A DNA stretch of 64,000 nt from Pedobacter psychroterrae. Lineage in GTDB: Bacteria; Bacteroidota; Bacteroidia; Sphingobacteriales; Sphingobacteriaceae. Under the pieces are notes generated by a model that had not been told where the DNA came from, made no database searches, and saw only the letters and a program-made list of their open reading frames with translations. Below, in pieces: positions 37,398 through 46,895 of this stretch; positions within the stretch are counted from its first letter, which is position 1; each line of letters opens with the position of its first letter. The translations under genes and the position numbers were made by a program. The DNA lies in the NCBI RefSeq assembly GCF_004331695.1, contig NZ_SJSL01000001.1, forward strand, positions 1,364,001 through 1,428,000, written 5' to 3'.

Positions 37398-38600
37398 TTG
37401 AAAACATTAATTCTTACAAATAGGGTCCCTTTTCCGCCAAATAGCGGATATCCAATAGTAGTATACAACACCATGAAAGGTCTACTAAAGCTTGGGGTAG
37501 AGATTACTTTGTTTAGTATCAACACCAATAAGCATAGGGTTGATGTGGATGATATTTATGACCCCGTTTTTGATAGTATTAATTTCCATTCCTTCAGTCT
37601 CGATACTGAGGTAAATATATGGGGAGCTTTCTTTAATATTTTTTCCAATCAATCTTACAACGTTTCCCGGTTTTTTGATGATGATGCTGCCAGGCTGCTG
37701 GAAGAGATCCTGAGAGAGAATGAGTTTGATATCATTCAGTTTGAAGGTCTTTTTGTAGTGCCATATCTGGATATTGTGAAGGCAAACAGCAAAGCAAAAG
37801 TAATTTACCGTGCCCATAATATTGAATTTGATGTTTGGGAACGAATAGCAATGACAGAACGGTTTACTCCCCGCAGAAAATATTTGCAGTTCCTTGCCCG
37901 TCGTTTAAAAGTCTATGAAACTGAGCAGATCAACCGGTTTCATCAGGTATTTGCCATTAGTGAGCAGGACAGGCAAAGCATTGTTCGTTTTGGTTGCCAG
38001 ACCGCACTGGAGGTCTTTCCTGTTGCCTTGGATTTTGAGAAATACGTCACTGATAGTTCAAAAACCAGTTTTCCTACGCTATTTCATTTGGGAGCAATGG
38101 ACTGGCGTCCTAATAAAGAAGGACTGGAATGGTTCTTAGACGAAATATGGCCCGATATAGAGACATTAAGCAGTGAGTTACGATTTTACATTGCAGGTAA
38201 ACACATGCAGGCGGAATTTTTTGACTATGACTCAGAGAACCTGGTAGTAGAAGGGGAAGTATTTGATGCCGTAGAATTTATCAATTCAAAAGCCATTATG
38301 ATTGTTCCATTGCTATCAGGAAGCGGGATGCGTGTTAAAATTGTTGAAGGAATGGCCATGAGAAAATGTATCATCGCTACCAGCATGGCAGCAGAGGGGA
38401 TCAGGTGTCATCACGGTAAAGATATACTCATTGCAAATACTGCTGATGAATTTTACAGGTCGATCTTGCAATGTATCACAAATCCCAATAAGTGGCGGGA
38501 AATTGGAGAGAATGCCAGAAGAACGGTTGAAAGAGATCACGATATTTCTTCTATCTCTAAACGAATGCTGAAAGTCTATCAAAAGTTAGTTAGTGCTTAA
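37398..38600 (+). CDS. Glycosyltransferase, family 4 (GT-B fold)
   Basis: A 400-residue cytoplasmic GT-B enzyme. The N-terminal domain starts MKTLILTNRVPFPPNSGYP and contains the segment IYRAHNIEFDVWERIA; the C-terminal nucleotide-sugar domain has FHLGAMDWRPNKEGLEWFL and the donor-binding IVPLLSGSGMRVKIVEGMAM near residues 300-320 with the conserved Glu. The donor and acceptor are unknown. The start codon is TTG at 37398, since it gives exactly the expected first beta strand and no ATG is available. It lies 17 nt after rnhB. Confidence 0.9.
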   Translation: MKTLILTNRVPFPPNSGYPIVVYNTMKGLLKLGVEITLFSINTNKHRVDVDDIYDPVFDSINFHSFSLDTEVNIWGAFFNIFSNQSYNVSRFFDDDAARLLEEILRENEFDIIQFEGLFVVPYLDIVKANSKAKVIYRAHNIEFDVWERIAMTERFTPRRKYLQFLARRLKVYETEQINRFHQVFAISEQDRQSIVRFGCQTALEVFPVALDFEKYVTDSSKTSFPTLFHLGAMDWRPNKEGLEWFLDEIWPDIETLSSELRFYIAGKHMQAEFFDYDSENLVVEGEVFDAVEFINSKAIMIVPLLSGSGMRVKIVEGMAMRKCIIATSMAAEGIRCHHGKDILIANTADEFYRSILQCITNPNKWREIGENARRTVERDHDISSISKRMLKVYQKLVSA

Positions 38601-38608
38601 ATTTTATG

Positions 38609-38616
38609 TACTTTTG
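38609..38616 (+). promoter_or_regulatory. gcvT promoter -7 element
   Basis: TACTTTTG matches TAnnTTTG exactly, 24 nt before the gcvT ATG. A TTA at 38586 takes the -33 place, one mismatch from TTG. Confidence 0.5.
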
Positions 38617-38640
38617 CCGACGTTTTTATAGATAAATCAA

Positions 38641-39720
38641 ATGAAAAATACTGCGTTAACAGAGAAGCACATTTCCCTAGGAGCTAAAATGGTACCATTT
38701 GCAGGCTACAACATGCCGGTCCAGTATGAAGGTATCAATGCCGAGCATGCTGTAGTAAGAAATGGCGTGGGTGTATTTGATGTTAGCCACATGGGTGAGT
38801 TTATGTTGAAAGGCGAAAATGCCCTTGATTTAATTCAACGTGTTACCAGCAATGATGCGTCAAAACTTTATGATGGTAAAGTACAGTATTCTTGTCTTCC
38901 AAATGAAGAAGGCGGCATCATCGATGATCTGCTGGTTTACCGGATAGATGAAAAAACGTACATGCTGGTAGTGAATGCATCTAATATAGAAAAAGACTGG
39001 AACTGGATCCAAAAATATAATGATAAGGATGTAGAAATGCATAATATATCTGATAGAACCTCCCTATTGGCCATTCAGGGCCCTAGGGCGGCAGATGCTT
39101 TGCAAAGTCTTACGGATGTTGATCTGGGGTCAATGGAGTATTATAATTTTGTAAAAGGTACGTTTGCAGGAGTGGGGAATGTCGTAATTTCGGCAACAGG
39201 ATATACAGGTGCGGGTGGATTTGAGATCTATTTTGAGAATGAACATGCCGATAAGATCTGGGATGCAATTTTTGAAGCAGGTGCAGCCTTTAATATTAAG
39301 CCGATAGGGCTAGGCGCACGTGATACCCTGCGTTTAGATATGGGTTTCTGTTTGTATGGCAATGATATTGATGACACCACCTCTCCTATAGAAGCAGGCC
39401 TCGGCTGGATCACTAAATTCACCAAAAAATTCACCAATTCAGAAGCCCTGCTCGAACAAAAAGAACAAGGGGTCAAAAAGAAGCTAATTGGCTTCGAAAT
39501 GATCGACAGGGGCATTCCGCGCCACGACTATGAAATAACTGATTCGGAAGGAAGGAATATTGGTAAAGTTACTTCGGGTACTCAATCTCCTTCCTTACAG
39601 AAGGCAATAGGTATGGGCTATATTGAAAAAGGAATGGATAAAGAAGGAACAGAGATCTTTATTAATATCCGTAACAATAAGATCAGGGCCAAAGTTGTTA
39701 AATTCCCATTTTTTAAATAA
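38641..39720 (+). CDS. gcvT: Aminomethyltransferase (glycine cleavage T protein)
   Basis: A 359-residue enzyme that takes the aminomethyl group from lipoylated H protein and passes it to tetrahydrofolate, releasing ammonia. The folate-binding N-terminal region ([25 protein letters not shown]) and the segment [20 protein letters not shown] with the catalytic Asp, plus the C-terminal barrel ([21 protein letters not shown]), are complete. gcvH and gcvP are not in the window. comB follows 16 nt later and is probably cotranscribed. Confidence 0.97.
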   Translation: MKNTALTEKHISLGAKMVPFAGYNMPVQYEGINAEHAVVRNGVGVFDVSHMGEFMLKGENALDLIQRVTSNDASKLYDGKVQYSCLPNEEGGIIDDLLVYRIDEKTYMLVVNASNIEKDWNWIQKYNDKDVEMHNISDRTSLLAIQGPRAADALQSLTDVDLGSMEYYNFVKGTFAGVGNVVISATGYTGAGGFEIYFENEHADKIWDAIFEAGAAFNIKPIGLGARDTLRLDMGFCLYGNDIDDTTSPIEAGLGWITKFTKKFTNSEALLEQKEQGVKKKLIGFEMIDRGIPRHDYEITDSEGRNIGKVTSGTQSPSLQKAIGMGYIEKGMDKEGTEIFINIRNNKIRAKVVKFPFFK

Positions 39721-39736
39721 GGAATATTAATTGCCG

Positions 39737-40456
39737 ATGCCTAAACGTATAGAGGTTTGTTTAACGCCCGCATTACTACATCTTTATGATGTAAAGGACA
39801 GCATTGTTGTTGTGATAGATATTCTCCGAGCGACATCATCAATCGTATATGGTATTGCCAATGGTGCAAGTGCAATTATACCGGTAGCCAATGTTGAAGA
39901 TTGCCTTCAGTATTCAGGCCAGGGCTATTTATTAGCTGCCGAGCGGAACGGGGAAGTGGTTGAAGGATATGACTTCGGAAACTCCCCCTTTTCCTATACT
40001 GCAGAAAAAGTAGCGGGAAAAACTGTTGTATTGACAACGACCAATGGTACAAAGGCACTTCATATGGCAAGAGAAACGGCGTACCAGGTAATAATCGGAT
40101 CCTTTTTAAATTTAAAATCCTTATGTGCCTGGCTTAAGACACAAGATAGAAGTGTCCTGCTGCTGTGTGCAGGATGGAAAGATGCATTTAATCTGGAAGA
40201 CACCCTGTTTGCCGGTGCGGTAGTTTCTGATCTCAGGAAAGACTTTGATCATTTTGATGATTCATCTATAGCTGCAGAAGACTTGTATCAACTCGCAAAA
40301 AATGACCTGCGTAAATATCTTCATAAATCTTCTCATAGCCACAGGCTTGCCGCGCTTAACATTGAGGAAGACGTGAAGTTTTGCCTGCAACTTGATATAT
40401 GTAAAGCGATCCCGGTTTTAATAGGGGATACCTTGATTGCTTTAGAGACCGATTAG
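39737..40456 (+). CDS. comB: 2-phosphosulfolactate phosphatase family protein
   Basis: A 239-residue member of the ComB family, known in archaea for dephosphorylating 2-phospho-3-sulfolactate in coenzyme M synthesis. Family segments include VVVIDILRATSSIV near the N-terminus, AERNGEVVEGYDFGNSP, VVLTTTNGTKAL and LLCAGWKDAFNLEDTLFAGA. Coenzyme M synthesis is not expected in this group, so the substrate here is probably another sulfonate or phosphate ester. The frame opens at a TTG (39731), but the ATG at 39737 is the better start. Its stop abuts that of convergent gldB. Confidence 0.88.
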   Translation: MPKRIEVCLTPALLHLYDVKDSIVVVIDILRATSSIVYGIANGASAIIPVANVEDCLQYSGQGYLLAAERNGEVVEGYDFGNSPFSYTAEKVAGKTVVLTTTNGTKALHMARETAYQVIIGSFLNLKSLCAWLKTQDRSVLLLCAGWKDAFNLEDTLFAGAVVSDLRKDFDHFDDSSIAAEDLYQLAKNDLRKYLHKSSHSHRLAALNIEEDVKFCLQLDICKAIPVLIGDTLIALETD

Positions 40457-41491
40457 TTATTTAGGTTTGTACTTTGAACCATTTAATATTTTTTGAGCAT
40501 CCTGTTCGGCCATTAGCTGCTGTAAGGTTACATCTTTATTTTCAGTCATGTATTTTCTTACAATTTGCCAGCCAGTCCATATGCCTAGTTTTGGGGCAGA
40601 TTCATTCTTTTCTCCCAATCCGGGAGTGAAAGGGCCTTCACTCAGGTATACCTGTATCTTTTGATAGTCTGTTTCAAAAAGCAAATTGTTTTGCAGATAG
40701 AAAGCCCAGATGTCACTTTCAAAAGTTTTGCACCATTCAACCTGATTGCCTGTATAGCCTATTTTCACAGAGTCAGGCACGCTTTCCTCAAGTATCCTAT
40801 CCATAAAGTACAGGATTTTACCATTATGGATCATCTTTGAGATTAAGGTCCTGTCTTCATCAAGCTCCGGAAAGAGTTCTTCCCTGGCATAGGTCTCGGT
40901 GACACGTGGTATGATATATTCGGGACTGAAACGCCTTGAAAGATAGGCAGGGACACTTTGCACGATTGCTTTATAGAATTTGCTTTCATCACCTAAAAAC
41001 ATGTCCAGGCCTATTCCCATATAATTGTCGCCAACAGGGGTCTGAACGGCAAAGCCAGACACAAAAGAAATGAAATTTGGGATCTTCGCTTTTGGATAAT
41101 AATGTCTGATGTACCTGAAAGCTAGGTCTAACTCACTTTCTACAGACCCAAGGGTTTTAAATACACTGTCAACCTCATAGGTCAGATCTGTATAAGCCTG
41201 ATCTTTATACAATGTCTCCATGACTTCCTGTTCTGTATACTCAAAATTGCCTACCATTCTATGGATATAGTCATCGTAGAAATTAGTGTATTTTTTTTTG
41301 AGAATTGATGCTGTCTGATTGATGTCTTTAGATTTTCCAGCATACAACTCCTTGTCAAAACGTAAGATTTTTACATCCAGATGTATGTTGCTAATATCTG
41401 GTTTGCTGTCATGTTTGCATGAAACAAACATTAGCAGGCCACATAATAAAAAAAATAGATAGCTTTGACCGAATTTGACGTTATATATCAT
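40457..41491 (-). CDS. gldB: Gliding motility lipoprotein GldB
   Basis: A 344-residue lipoprotein with the lipobox at Cys25 (LLMFVSCKHD). The body contains the GldB-family segments LRFDKELY, YDDYIHRMVG, YMGIGLDMFLGDESKFYK and LSEGPFTPGLGEKNESAPKLGIWTGWQIVRKYM. GldB was found as a protein required for gliding in Flavobacterium and is widespread in Bacteroidota, including non-gliding ones; its biochemical role is unknown. The TTG at 41500 is inside a promoter element, so the ATG at 41491 is used. It is divergent from the PorT-like gene. Confidence 0.93.
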   Translation of the reverse strand: MIYNVKFGQSYLFFLLCGLLMFVSCKHDSKPDISNIHLDVKILRFDKELYAGKSKDINQTASILKKKYTNFYDDYIHRMVGNFEYTEQEVMETLYKDQAYTDLTYEVDSVFKTLGSVESELDLAFRYIRHYYPKAKIPNFISFVSGFAVQTPVGDNYMGIGLDMFLGDESKFYKAIVQSVPAYLSRRFSPEYIIPRVTETYAREELFPELDEDRTLISKMIHNGKILYFMDRILEESVPDSVKIGYTGNQVEWCKTFESDIWAFYLQNNLLFETDYQKIQVYLSEGPFTPGLGEKNESAPKLGIWTGWQIVRKYMTENKDVTLQQLMAEQDAQKILNGSKYKPK

Positions 41492-41497
41492 TACAGG

Positions 41498-41505
41498 CAA
41501 ATATA
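41498..41505 (-). promoter_or_regulatory. -7 element directly before gldB
   Basis: TATATTTG on the minus strand matches TAnnTTTG exactly and ends 6 nt before the gldB ATG at 41491; a leader would be absent or only a few nucleotides. Confidence 0.5.
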
Positions 41506-41548
41506 AAATAAGTTTATATAAGCCTCATAACCGTAAGAATATATTGGC

Positions 41549-42199
41549 ATGAAACAAACATTTATCTGTTTAGTATTATTAATGATGTCAGGAAGCAGCT
41601 ATGCTCAGGATCTGACGGTTCCCTATTATGGCTTTAGGCTAGGATTAACAGCTCATCCTACCATAGGATGGGTAAAACCACAAATTGGTAAAAGCAATAG
41701 TGTCTCAATGGGGTTTTCTTATGGATTAATTGCTGATTTCAATTTTACCCAGAATTACAGTTTTGCTACAGGTTTAACGATTACTACCATTAATGGAAAA
41801 ACCAAAGAAGCAAGAACCGTATCGAATGAGCCTCCTGCACAGACCGAAGTGCAGTTAAAATATAAGCTTCAATATATTGAAATTCCACTTACCCTTAAAC
41901 TAAAAACGGTAAAAATAGACGACGTTCGATGGTATGGACAATTTGGTCTTTCAAACGATTTTAAAATCCGTGCCAGGCAGGATGTTAACGAAAAGACGGA
42001 TACTGAATATGCGCCTGAAAGTATCAAGTTTTACAGATCAGGATTGATCATCGGAGCAGGAGCTGAGATCGATATTAATGGGAATATGAGTGTTACAACC
42101 GGATTGACTTTCAACAATGGATTTACTAATATTACAGGTGACAAAGATAACCGTATCCGCAATCATTATATAGGTGTAAATTTTGGGGTATTTTTCTAA
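41549..42199 (+). CDS. Outer-membrane beta-barrel protein, PorT-like
   Basis: A 216-residue protein with a signal peptide (residues 1-19, GSSYAQ) and an eight-stranded type of beta barrel with alternating hydrophobic strands, ending in HYIGVNFGVFF with the C-terminal Phe of outer-membrane proteins. It resembles the PorT family (OMP beta-barrel 2), of which PorT is a T9SS component, and its place beside gldB supports a link to T9SS or gliding. A generic small porin is the alternative. nadE follows 38 nt later. Confidence 0.75.
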   Translation: MKQTFICLVLLMMSGSSYAQDLTVPYYGFRLGLTAHPTIGWVKPQIGKSNSVSMGFSYGLIADFNFTQNYSFATGLTITTINGKTKEARTVSNEPPAQTEVQLKYKLQYIEIPLTLKLKTVKIDDVRWYGQFGLSNDFKIRARQDVNEKTDTEYAPESIKFYRSGLIIGAGAEIDINGNMSVTTGLTFNNGFTNITGDKDNRIRNHYIGVNFGVFF

Positions 42200-42237
42200 G
42201 AAATCAACCGGACAGATAAAAAGATTACTAAACAGGA

Positions 42238-43878
42238 ATGAACATAGCACTTGCGCAACTCAACTATCACATTGGCAATTTTGAGTATAATACTAAGAAG
42301 ATCATCGACCATATTCAGCTTGCGAAAGACAAAGGAGCTGATTTGGTAGTTTTTGCGGAGCTGGCAATCTGTGGATATCCTTCACGTGATTTTCTCGAAT
42401 TCGATGAATTCATCGAACTATGTGAAGAAGCAGCAAATGAAATAGCGCAGCATTGTCATGGAATAGCATGTATTGTTGGCCTGCCAATAAAGAATAATAC
42501 AATTGCCGGCAAAGACCTTTACAATGCGGCCCATTTTATAGAAGAGGGCAAGATTACGTCTACTGTGAAGAAAGCATTACTTCCTAATTATGATGTTTTT
42601 GACGAATATCGCTATTTTGAACCGGGTAGTGAATTTCGATGCATCGAATATAAGGGCCGAAAAATAGCATTAACAATCTGTGAAGATCTATGGAACATCA
42701 ATGACAATCCATTGTATATTTCAAATCCTATGGATCAGTTGATCCTGCAGAAACCTGATTTTATGATCAATATTGCGGCGTCCCCATTCTCTTATGCACA
42801 TGATGATGAAAGAATGGTTGTACTGGCAGACAATGCCAGGAAATATAACCTGCCTTTGCTATATGTAAATCAGGTAGGAGCGCAAACAGAAATCATATTC
42901 GATGGAGGTTCGGTTGCATTTGACAGAAAAGGCAGCCTGCTTGATGAAATGAAATATTTTGAAGAAGAACTGAAAATATATGAAATCAAGGGAAGTGAGA
43001 TTAGTGGTTATTCGCCCATGGCACACGAACCTCTCTCAGATATTGAACAGATCTATCATGCACTCATCCTTGGTATCAAAGATTATTTCCATAAATCAGG
43101 CTTTTCTAAGGCAGTTCTGGGACTATCAGGTGGCATTGACTCTGCTATAGTTTGTGCGTTAGCATGTCGCGCTTTAGGCCCGGAAAATGTAATGGCCGTG
43201 CTGATGCCCTCCAAGTATTCTTCCGATCATTCAATCAATGATGCACTTTTACTGGTTGAAAATTTTGGTTGTCAGCATGAAATAATCCCGATCAAAGAAG
43301 CGGCAGATTCATTTGATAGTATGATGTCATCTGCTTTTAAAGACCTGCCACCTAATCTGGCAGAAGAAAATATCCAGGCCCGGTGCCGGGGAATTGTAGT
43401 GATGGCGATGTCTAATAAGTTTGGCTATATCTTGTTAAATACCTCTAATAAAAGTGAATGTGCAGTAGGTTATGGTACTTTGTATGGGGATATGTGCGGA
43501 GCAATTGGCGTAATCGGCGATATCTACAAAACACAGGTGTACGAACTTGCGAAGTTTATTAATAAGGATGCTGAAATGATCCCGTTAAATTCCATTGTCA
43601 AGCCACCTTCAGCAGAGTTACGACCCGATCAGAAAGATTCTGATTCCTTACCAGAGTACGATGTACTGGATAAGGTCCTCTTTCAATATATCGAATTAAA
43701 AAAGAGTTCCCGTGCTATTATCGCACAGGGATACGATGAGACATTGGTTAGGAGAATCATCAAGATGGTCAATAATGCAGAATTCAAGCGCTATCAGACA
43801 CCACCCATATTGCGCGTTTCTCCCAAAGCCTTTGGTATGGGAAGAAGAATGCCAATCGTAGGGAAATACCTCTCTTAA
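42238..43878 (+). CDS. nadE: Glutamine-dependent NAD+ synthetase
   Basis: A 546-residue two-domain enzyme that makes NAD+ from deamido-NAD+, ATP and glutamine. The N-terminal nitrilase-type glutaminase has the Glu-Lys-Cys triad in FAELAICGYPSRD, VKKALLPNYDVFDE and LTICEDLW. The C-terminal synthetase domain has the PP-loop LSGGIDSAIVCALA near residue 297 and NTSNKSECAVGYGTLYGD. The last 4 nt overlap the convergent lnt gene. A gldB/nadE association is recurrent in Bacteroidota, though no mechanistic link is known. Confidence 0.97.
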   Translation: MNIALAQLNYHIGNFEYNTKKIIDHIQLAKDKGADLVVFAELAICGYPSRDFLEFDEFIELCEEAANEIAQHCHGIACIVGLPIKNNTIAGKDLYNAAHFIEEGKITSTVKKALLPNYDVFDEYRYFEPGSEFRCIEYKGRKIALTICEDLWNINDNPLYISNPMDQLILQKPDFMINIAASPFSYAHDDERMVVLADNARKYNLPLLYVNQVGAQTEIIFDGGSVAFDRKGSLLDEMKYFEEELKIYEIKGSEISGYSPMAHEPLSDIEQIYHALILGIKDYFHKSGFSKAVLGLSGGIDSAIVCALACRALGPENVMAVLMPSKYSSDHSINDALLLVENFGCQHEIIPIKEAADSFDSMMSSAFKDLPPNLAEENIQARCRGIVVMAMSNKFGYILLNTSNKSECAVGYGTLYGDMCGAIGVIGDIYKTQVYELAKFINKDAEMIPLNSIVKPPSAELRPDQKDSDSLPEYDVLDKVLFQYIELKKSSRAIIAQGYDETLVRRIIKMVNNAEFKRYQTPPILRVSPKAFGMGRRMPIVGKYLS

Positions 43879-45503
43879 ACAGACCTTTTTCTCACAGAAG
43901 AGATTTTATAAAACGGAATAAGCAGGGCAAGTAGGGCTCCGATAATGCAGGAGATGATCGCTATCATATCTCCATTTTTCACATATGGTGTTATTTCGTC
44001 GTTTAAGTTTATATCTGCTTTCATTGCAGTTCTGGTCCACCATTTTGATTGTGTCAAAATGTCTCCACGTTGGTTTATAAAGCCAGAAATACCAGTATTG
44101 GCAGATCGAACTACATAACGCCGTGCCTCTATAGCGCGCAATTTTGCGTATAACAAGTGTTGTTCCTTGCCTGAGGTGTTGCCCCACCATGCGTCATTGG
44201 TGATCACAGCGATGAACTGAGCGCCATTTCTGACAGCCTCACCAATCCATTCCCCCCACAAAGATTCATAACAGATAACGGGGACAACACCAACGCCGCT
44301 TTGTGAATAAAACACTTCTGGATTATCCTGCCATCCCCAACCGCCGCTACTGCCGCCAAACTGTTCAAAAATCGGTGCCAGTACAGAAAGTGCTACAGGG
44401 AAAGGCATTTTTTCAACGCCTGGTACCAGTTTGGATTTATGATAGAACTGCACATTCGCAGAATTCTCCACCTGCATTGCTGAATTGAAATTATCTTTAA
44501 AAATGCCATATCCCCAGTTTTTGGCCGTGATCGTTTTTTGTTCATTGTAAAATCTAACGCTTTCAATCCCCGTCAGTACAGTCCCATTCTTATATTTGTC
44601 CAGGAAGTGTTGAACAATGATAAATTCTGGGTTACTATGAATTTTCTCTTCATCAGCATAATTAGGAATGGCGGTTTCGGGCCATATAAAATATTCTGTG
44701 TTGGGTTGTGCTACAGAATCTGACAGTTTAATTAGTATGTCTAATTGATCCCTGACTGGGAGATCCACGAATTTTTTATACGGGTCAATGTTAGGTTGTA
44801 CCGCCACTACATTTAGTGGAACTACCTTTTCAGTATAGTTGTAGTATGTGGTTAGCGATAATCCTATTGGAACCAATATAACTATTGCTGGCACCAATAT
44901 CGGCAGTGCCTTCCAGCCGCCGGCCTGCTTAATTTCTTTGTAAGCTTCAAAAACAACAATATTGCTAAGCAGTATCCATAGAGAACCACCATATACTCCC
45001 GTATATTCATACCATTGGGCTAGCTGATGCATGCCTGCCAAGCCGTTTCCTAGCGTCATCCAGGGAAAAGAAAGGTCCCATGTCTGATGCAGGTATTCCA
45101 TAGCTATATAAAAGCATATCAGGCCTGCATAAGCGATGTATTTGTTTGCAACAAGGCCTAGCCTATAATATAACCAAAAAGCAAATGTCATCAGGAGCGC
45201 ACCTAAACCGAAGGGTATAATAGATACTAAAGCTGCTACCAGAGGGTCATTGACAGCACTTATTGCATTATACACCCAGTAGATGGAGGCGGTGTTCCAT
45301 ACCAAAAAAGTTAGCCCCGCAGTCAGGAATACCCGCTTGCCCTTCTTAGACCGGTCATCGGCTTTTATAGCAGACAAAGCAATAAGGAGAGGTACGAGAC
45401 CAATCAGCAGTAACGGGGTAGTATAATTAATAGGTGGCCAGGCCAGCCACATTAAAAATGAACTTAACAGGCCAAGAAAATAAACATTGCTAACTATCTT
45501 CAT
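43875..45503 (-). CDS. lnt: Apolipoprotein N-acyltransferase
   Basis: A 542-residue inner-membrane enzyme that adds the third acyl chain to lipoproteins after LspA cleavage. It has about seven membrane helices (up to residue 215), a periplasmic nitrilase-like domain with Glu in IWPETAIPNY, Lys in HKSKLVPGVEKMPF and the nucleophile Cys in VPVICYESLWGEW, and a final helix. A full-length Lnt means that the many lipoproteins in this window are probably triacylated. It is the last gene of rsmI-PH/SHOCT-lnt, 8 nt after its neighbour. Confidence 0.96.
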   Translation of the reverse strand: MKIVSNVYFLGLLSSFLMWLAWPPINYTTPLLLIGLVPLLIALSAIKADDRSKKGKRVFLTAGLTFLVWNTASIYWVYNAISAVNDPLVAALVSIIPFGLGALLMTFAFWLYYRLGLVANKYIAYAGLICFYIAMEYLHQTWDLSFPWMTLGNGLAGMHQLAQWYEYTGVYGGSLWILLSNIVVFEAYKEIKQAGGWKALPILVPAIVILVPIGLSLTTYYNYTEKVVPLNVVAVQPNIDPYKKFVDLPVRDQLDILIKLSDSVAQPNTEYFIWPETAIPNYADEEKIHSNPEFIIVQHFLDKYKNGTVLTGIESVRFYNEQKTITAKNWGYGIFKDNFNSAMQVENSANVQFYHKSKLVPGVEKMPFPVALSVLAPIFEQFGGSSGGWGWQDNPEVFYSQSGVGVVPVICYESLWGEWIGEAVRNGAQFIAVITNDAWWGNTSGKEQHLLYAKLRAIEARRYVVRSANTGISGFINQRGDILTQSKWWTRTAMKADINLNDEITPYVKNGDMIAIISCIIGALLALLIPFYKISSVRKRSV

Positions 45504-45511
45504 CGGGGGGA

Positions 45512-46135
45512 TTATAAAGTATCTAAAATACTAGCCTTTTTTGTCTCATATTCCTCCTGAGTGATCAGCTGTTTGTCGTACAATATTTTGAGCTTTCTTA
45601 GTTTCAACGTAGTTTCATCTTCAGGCTCTTCAGCAACGAATGGCATCGTTTTATGATCCGTTAAGGGTTCTTCTGCGAATGCGTTCACAGTCACCACTGA
45701 AGGTACAGCATGCTTTTCTTCTATACTGTCCAGTCGCTGTTGCTCCTTGAAATTTTCCAGTTGCTCGCAAGATATCTGATACAATTTACGCGCTTGTACT
45801 TTAGGAATGTACTCCGTAACAATATTTTCTCCATGCTGGGGCACACAAATAAACTTAGAACCAAAAAACTCTTCCTTAAAAGAGACCTCCTTAATGCTTT
45901 TCCAGGAAATATCTTTAAAATTCATAGTGATCCCAAAGCTACCAGGCTCACAATAGAAGATACGTTTGGTGCTTACAGCAATGCAGTCAGGTAATAAGTT
46001 TACCGCCGGCTTCTTCTGAACAGCCATATAAAGCAGTTCCTCATTTGAACTTAGCATGTCGTTTAATTTTACTAAAACCCGTTCTACAGCCTTAGGGTCT
46101 TGTTCATCACTCAAAAATCTATCTATTAGTGTCAT
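45512..46135 (-). CDS. PH-like and SHOCT domain protein
   Basis: A 207-residue cytoplasmic protein. Residues about 30-125 look like a bacterial PH-like domain (ELLYMAVQKKPAVNLLPDCIAVSTKRIFY, FGSKFICVP), and the last 35 residues are a SHOCT motif (LRKLKILYDKQLITQEEYETKKASIL), a short two-helix domain often at the ends of such proteins. Between them is an acidic, Pro/Glu-rich linker. The function is unknown; PH plus SHOCT proteins are suspected to act near the membrane or in oligomerisation. It follows rsmI by 14 nt. Confidence 0.8.
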   Translation of the reverse strand: MTLIDRFLSDEQDPKAVERVLVKLNDMLSSNEELLYMAVQKKPAVNLLPDCIAVSTKRIFYCEPGSFGITMNFKDISWKSIKEVSFKEEFFGSKFICVPQHGENIVTEYIPKVQARKLYQISCEQLENFKEQQRLDSIEEKHAVPSVVTVNAFAEEPLTDHKTMPFVAEEPEDETTLKLRKLKILYDKQLITQEEYETKKASILDTL

Positions 46136-46149
46136 CTTTTTAAACTCAT

Positions 46150-46857
46150 TTAGTCCTGCTCTTCACGGATACGCTTCTTCTTTACCACTTCAGCTCCCGC
46201 AATACAAATTACGAATTCTCCCTTTAATATATTGTTTTCATAATGTGATTTTATCTCTGCCAGCGTGCCCCTCACAGTTTCTTCATACAGCTTGGTGAGC
46301 TCCCTGCTTACCGATGCCTGTCTGTCCGGACCCAGGTACTGTGCAAATTCTTCCAATGTTTTAAGCAGCCGGTGCGGACTTTCATACAATATAATTGTCC
46401 TGTCTTCTTCTGCCAGCTTCTTAAAACGGGTCTGCCGTCCTTTTTTAACAGGCAGAAAACCCTCAAATACAAATGAATCTGAAGGCAATCCTGAGTTGAC
46501 CAGGGCAGGCACAAATGCCGTTGCACCGGGCAGGCATTCCACCTCCAGCTCGTTTTTAATAGCCTCCCTGACCAGGTAAAATCCAGGGTCTGAGATGGCT
46601 GGCGTACCTGCATCAGAGATCAGGGCAACATTCTTGCCTTCTTTTAAAAACTTTATTATTTCAGATGTAGCCTGATGCTCATTGTGCTGATGATGGGAAT
46701 ATGCCTTTTTATCAATACCAAAATATTTAAGCAAAGGTGCACTGGTACGGGTATCTTCAGCAAGGATTACGTCGGCTTCTTTCAGTATCCGGATCGCCCT
46801 TAATGTAATATCCTCCAGGTTTCCAATTGGTGTAGGTACAAGATATAGTTTGCCCAT
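46150..46857 (-). CDS. rsmI: 16S rRNA 2'-O-ribose methyltransferase RsmI
   Basis: A 235-residue enzyme that methylates the 2'-hydroxyl of C1402 in 16S rRNA using S-adenosylmethionine. It belongs to the tetrapyrrole-methylase fold: KLYLVPTPIGNLEDITLRAI at the N-terminus, LAEDTRTSAPLLKYFGI and SDAGTPAISDPG near residue 83, and LVNSGLPSDSFVFEGFLP. It is divergent from serS; the serS promoter overlaps its first codons. Confidence 0.97.
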   Translation of the reverse strand: MGKLYLVPTPIGNLEDITLRAIRILKEADVILAEDTRTSAPLLKYFGIDKKAYSHHQHNEHQATSEIIKFLKEGKNVALISDAGTPAISDPGFYLVREAIKNELEVECLPGATAFVPALVNSGLPSDSFVFEGFLPVKKGRQTRFKKLAEEDRTIILYESPHRLLKTLEEFAQYLGPDRQASVSRELTKLYEETVRGTLAEIKSHYENNILKGEFVICIAGAEVVKKKRIREEQD

Positions 46858-46879
46858 TTGTAAATCAATCTTATCTTTG
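46849..46879 (+). promoter_or_regulatory. serS promoter
   Basis: TTTG (46849-46852), a 19-nt spacer and TATCTTTG (46872-46879) reproduce the complete Bacteroidota promoter consensus TTTG-N19-TAnnTTTG. It ends 16 nt before the serS ATG, and its -33 element lies inside the rsmI coding sequence. Confidence 0.8.
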
Positions 46880-46895
46880 TGTAAAAAATTAAATA

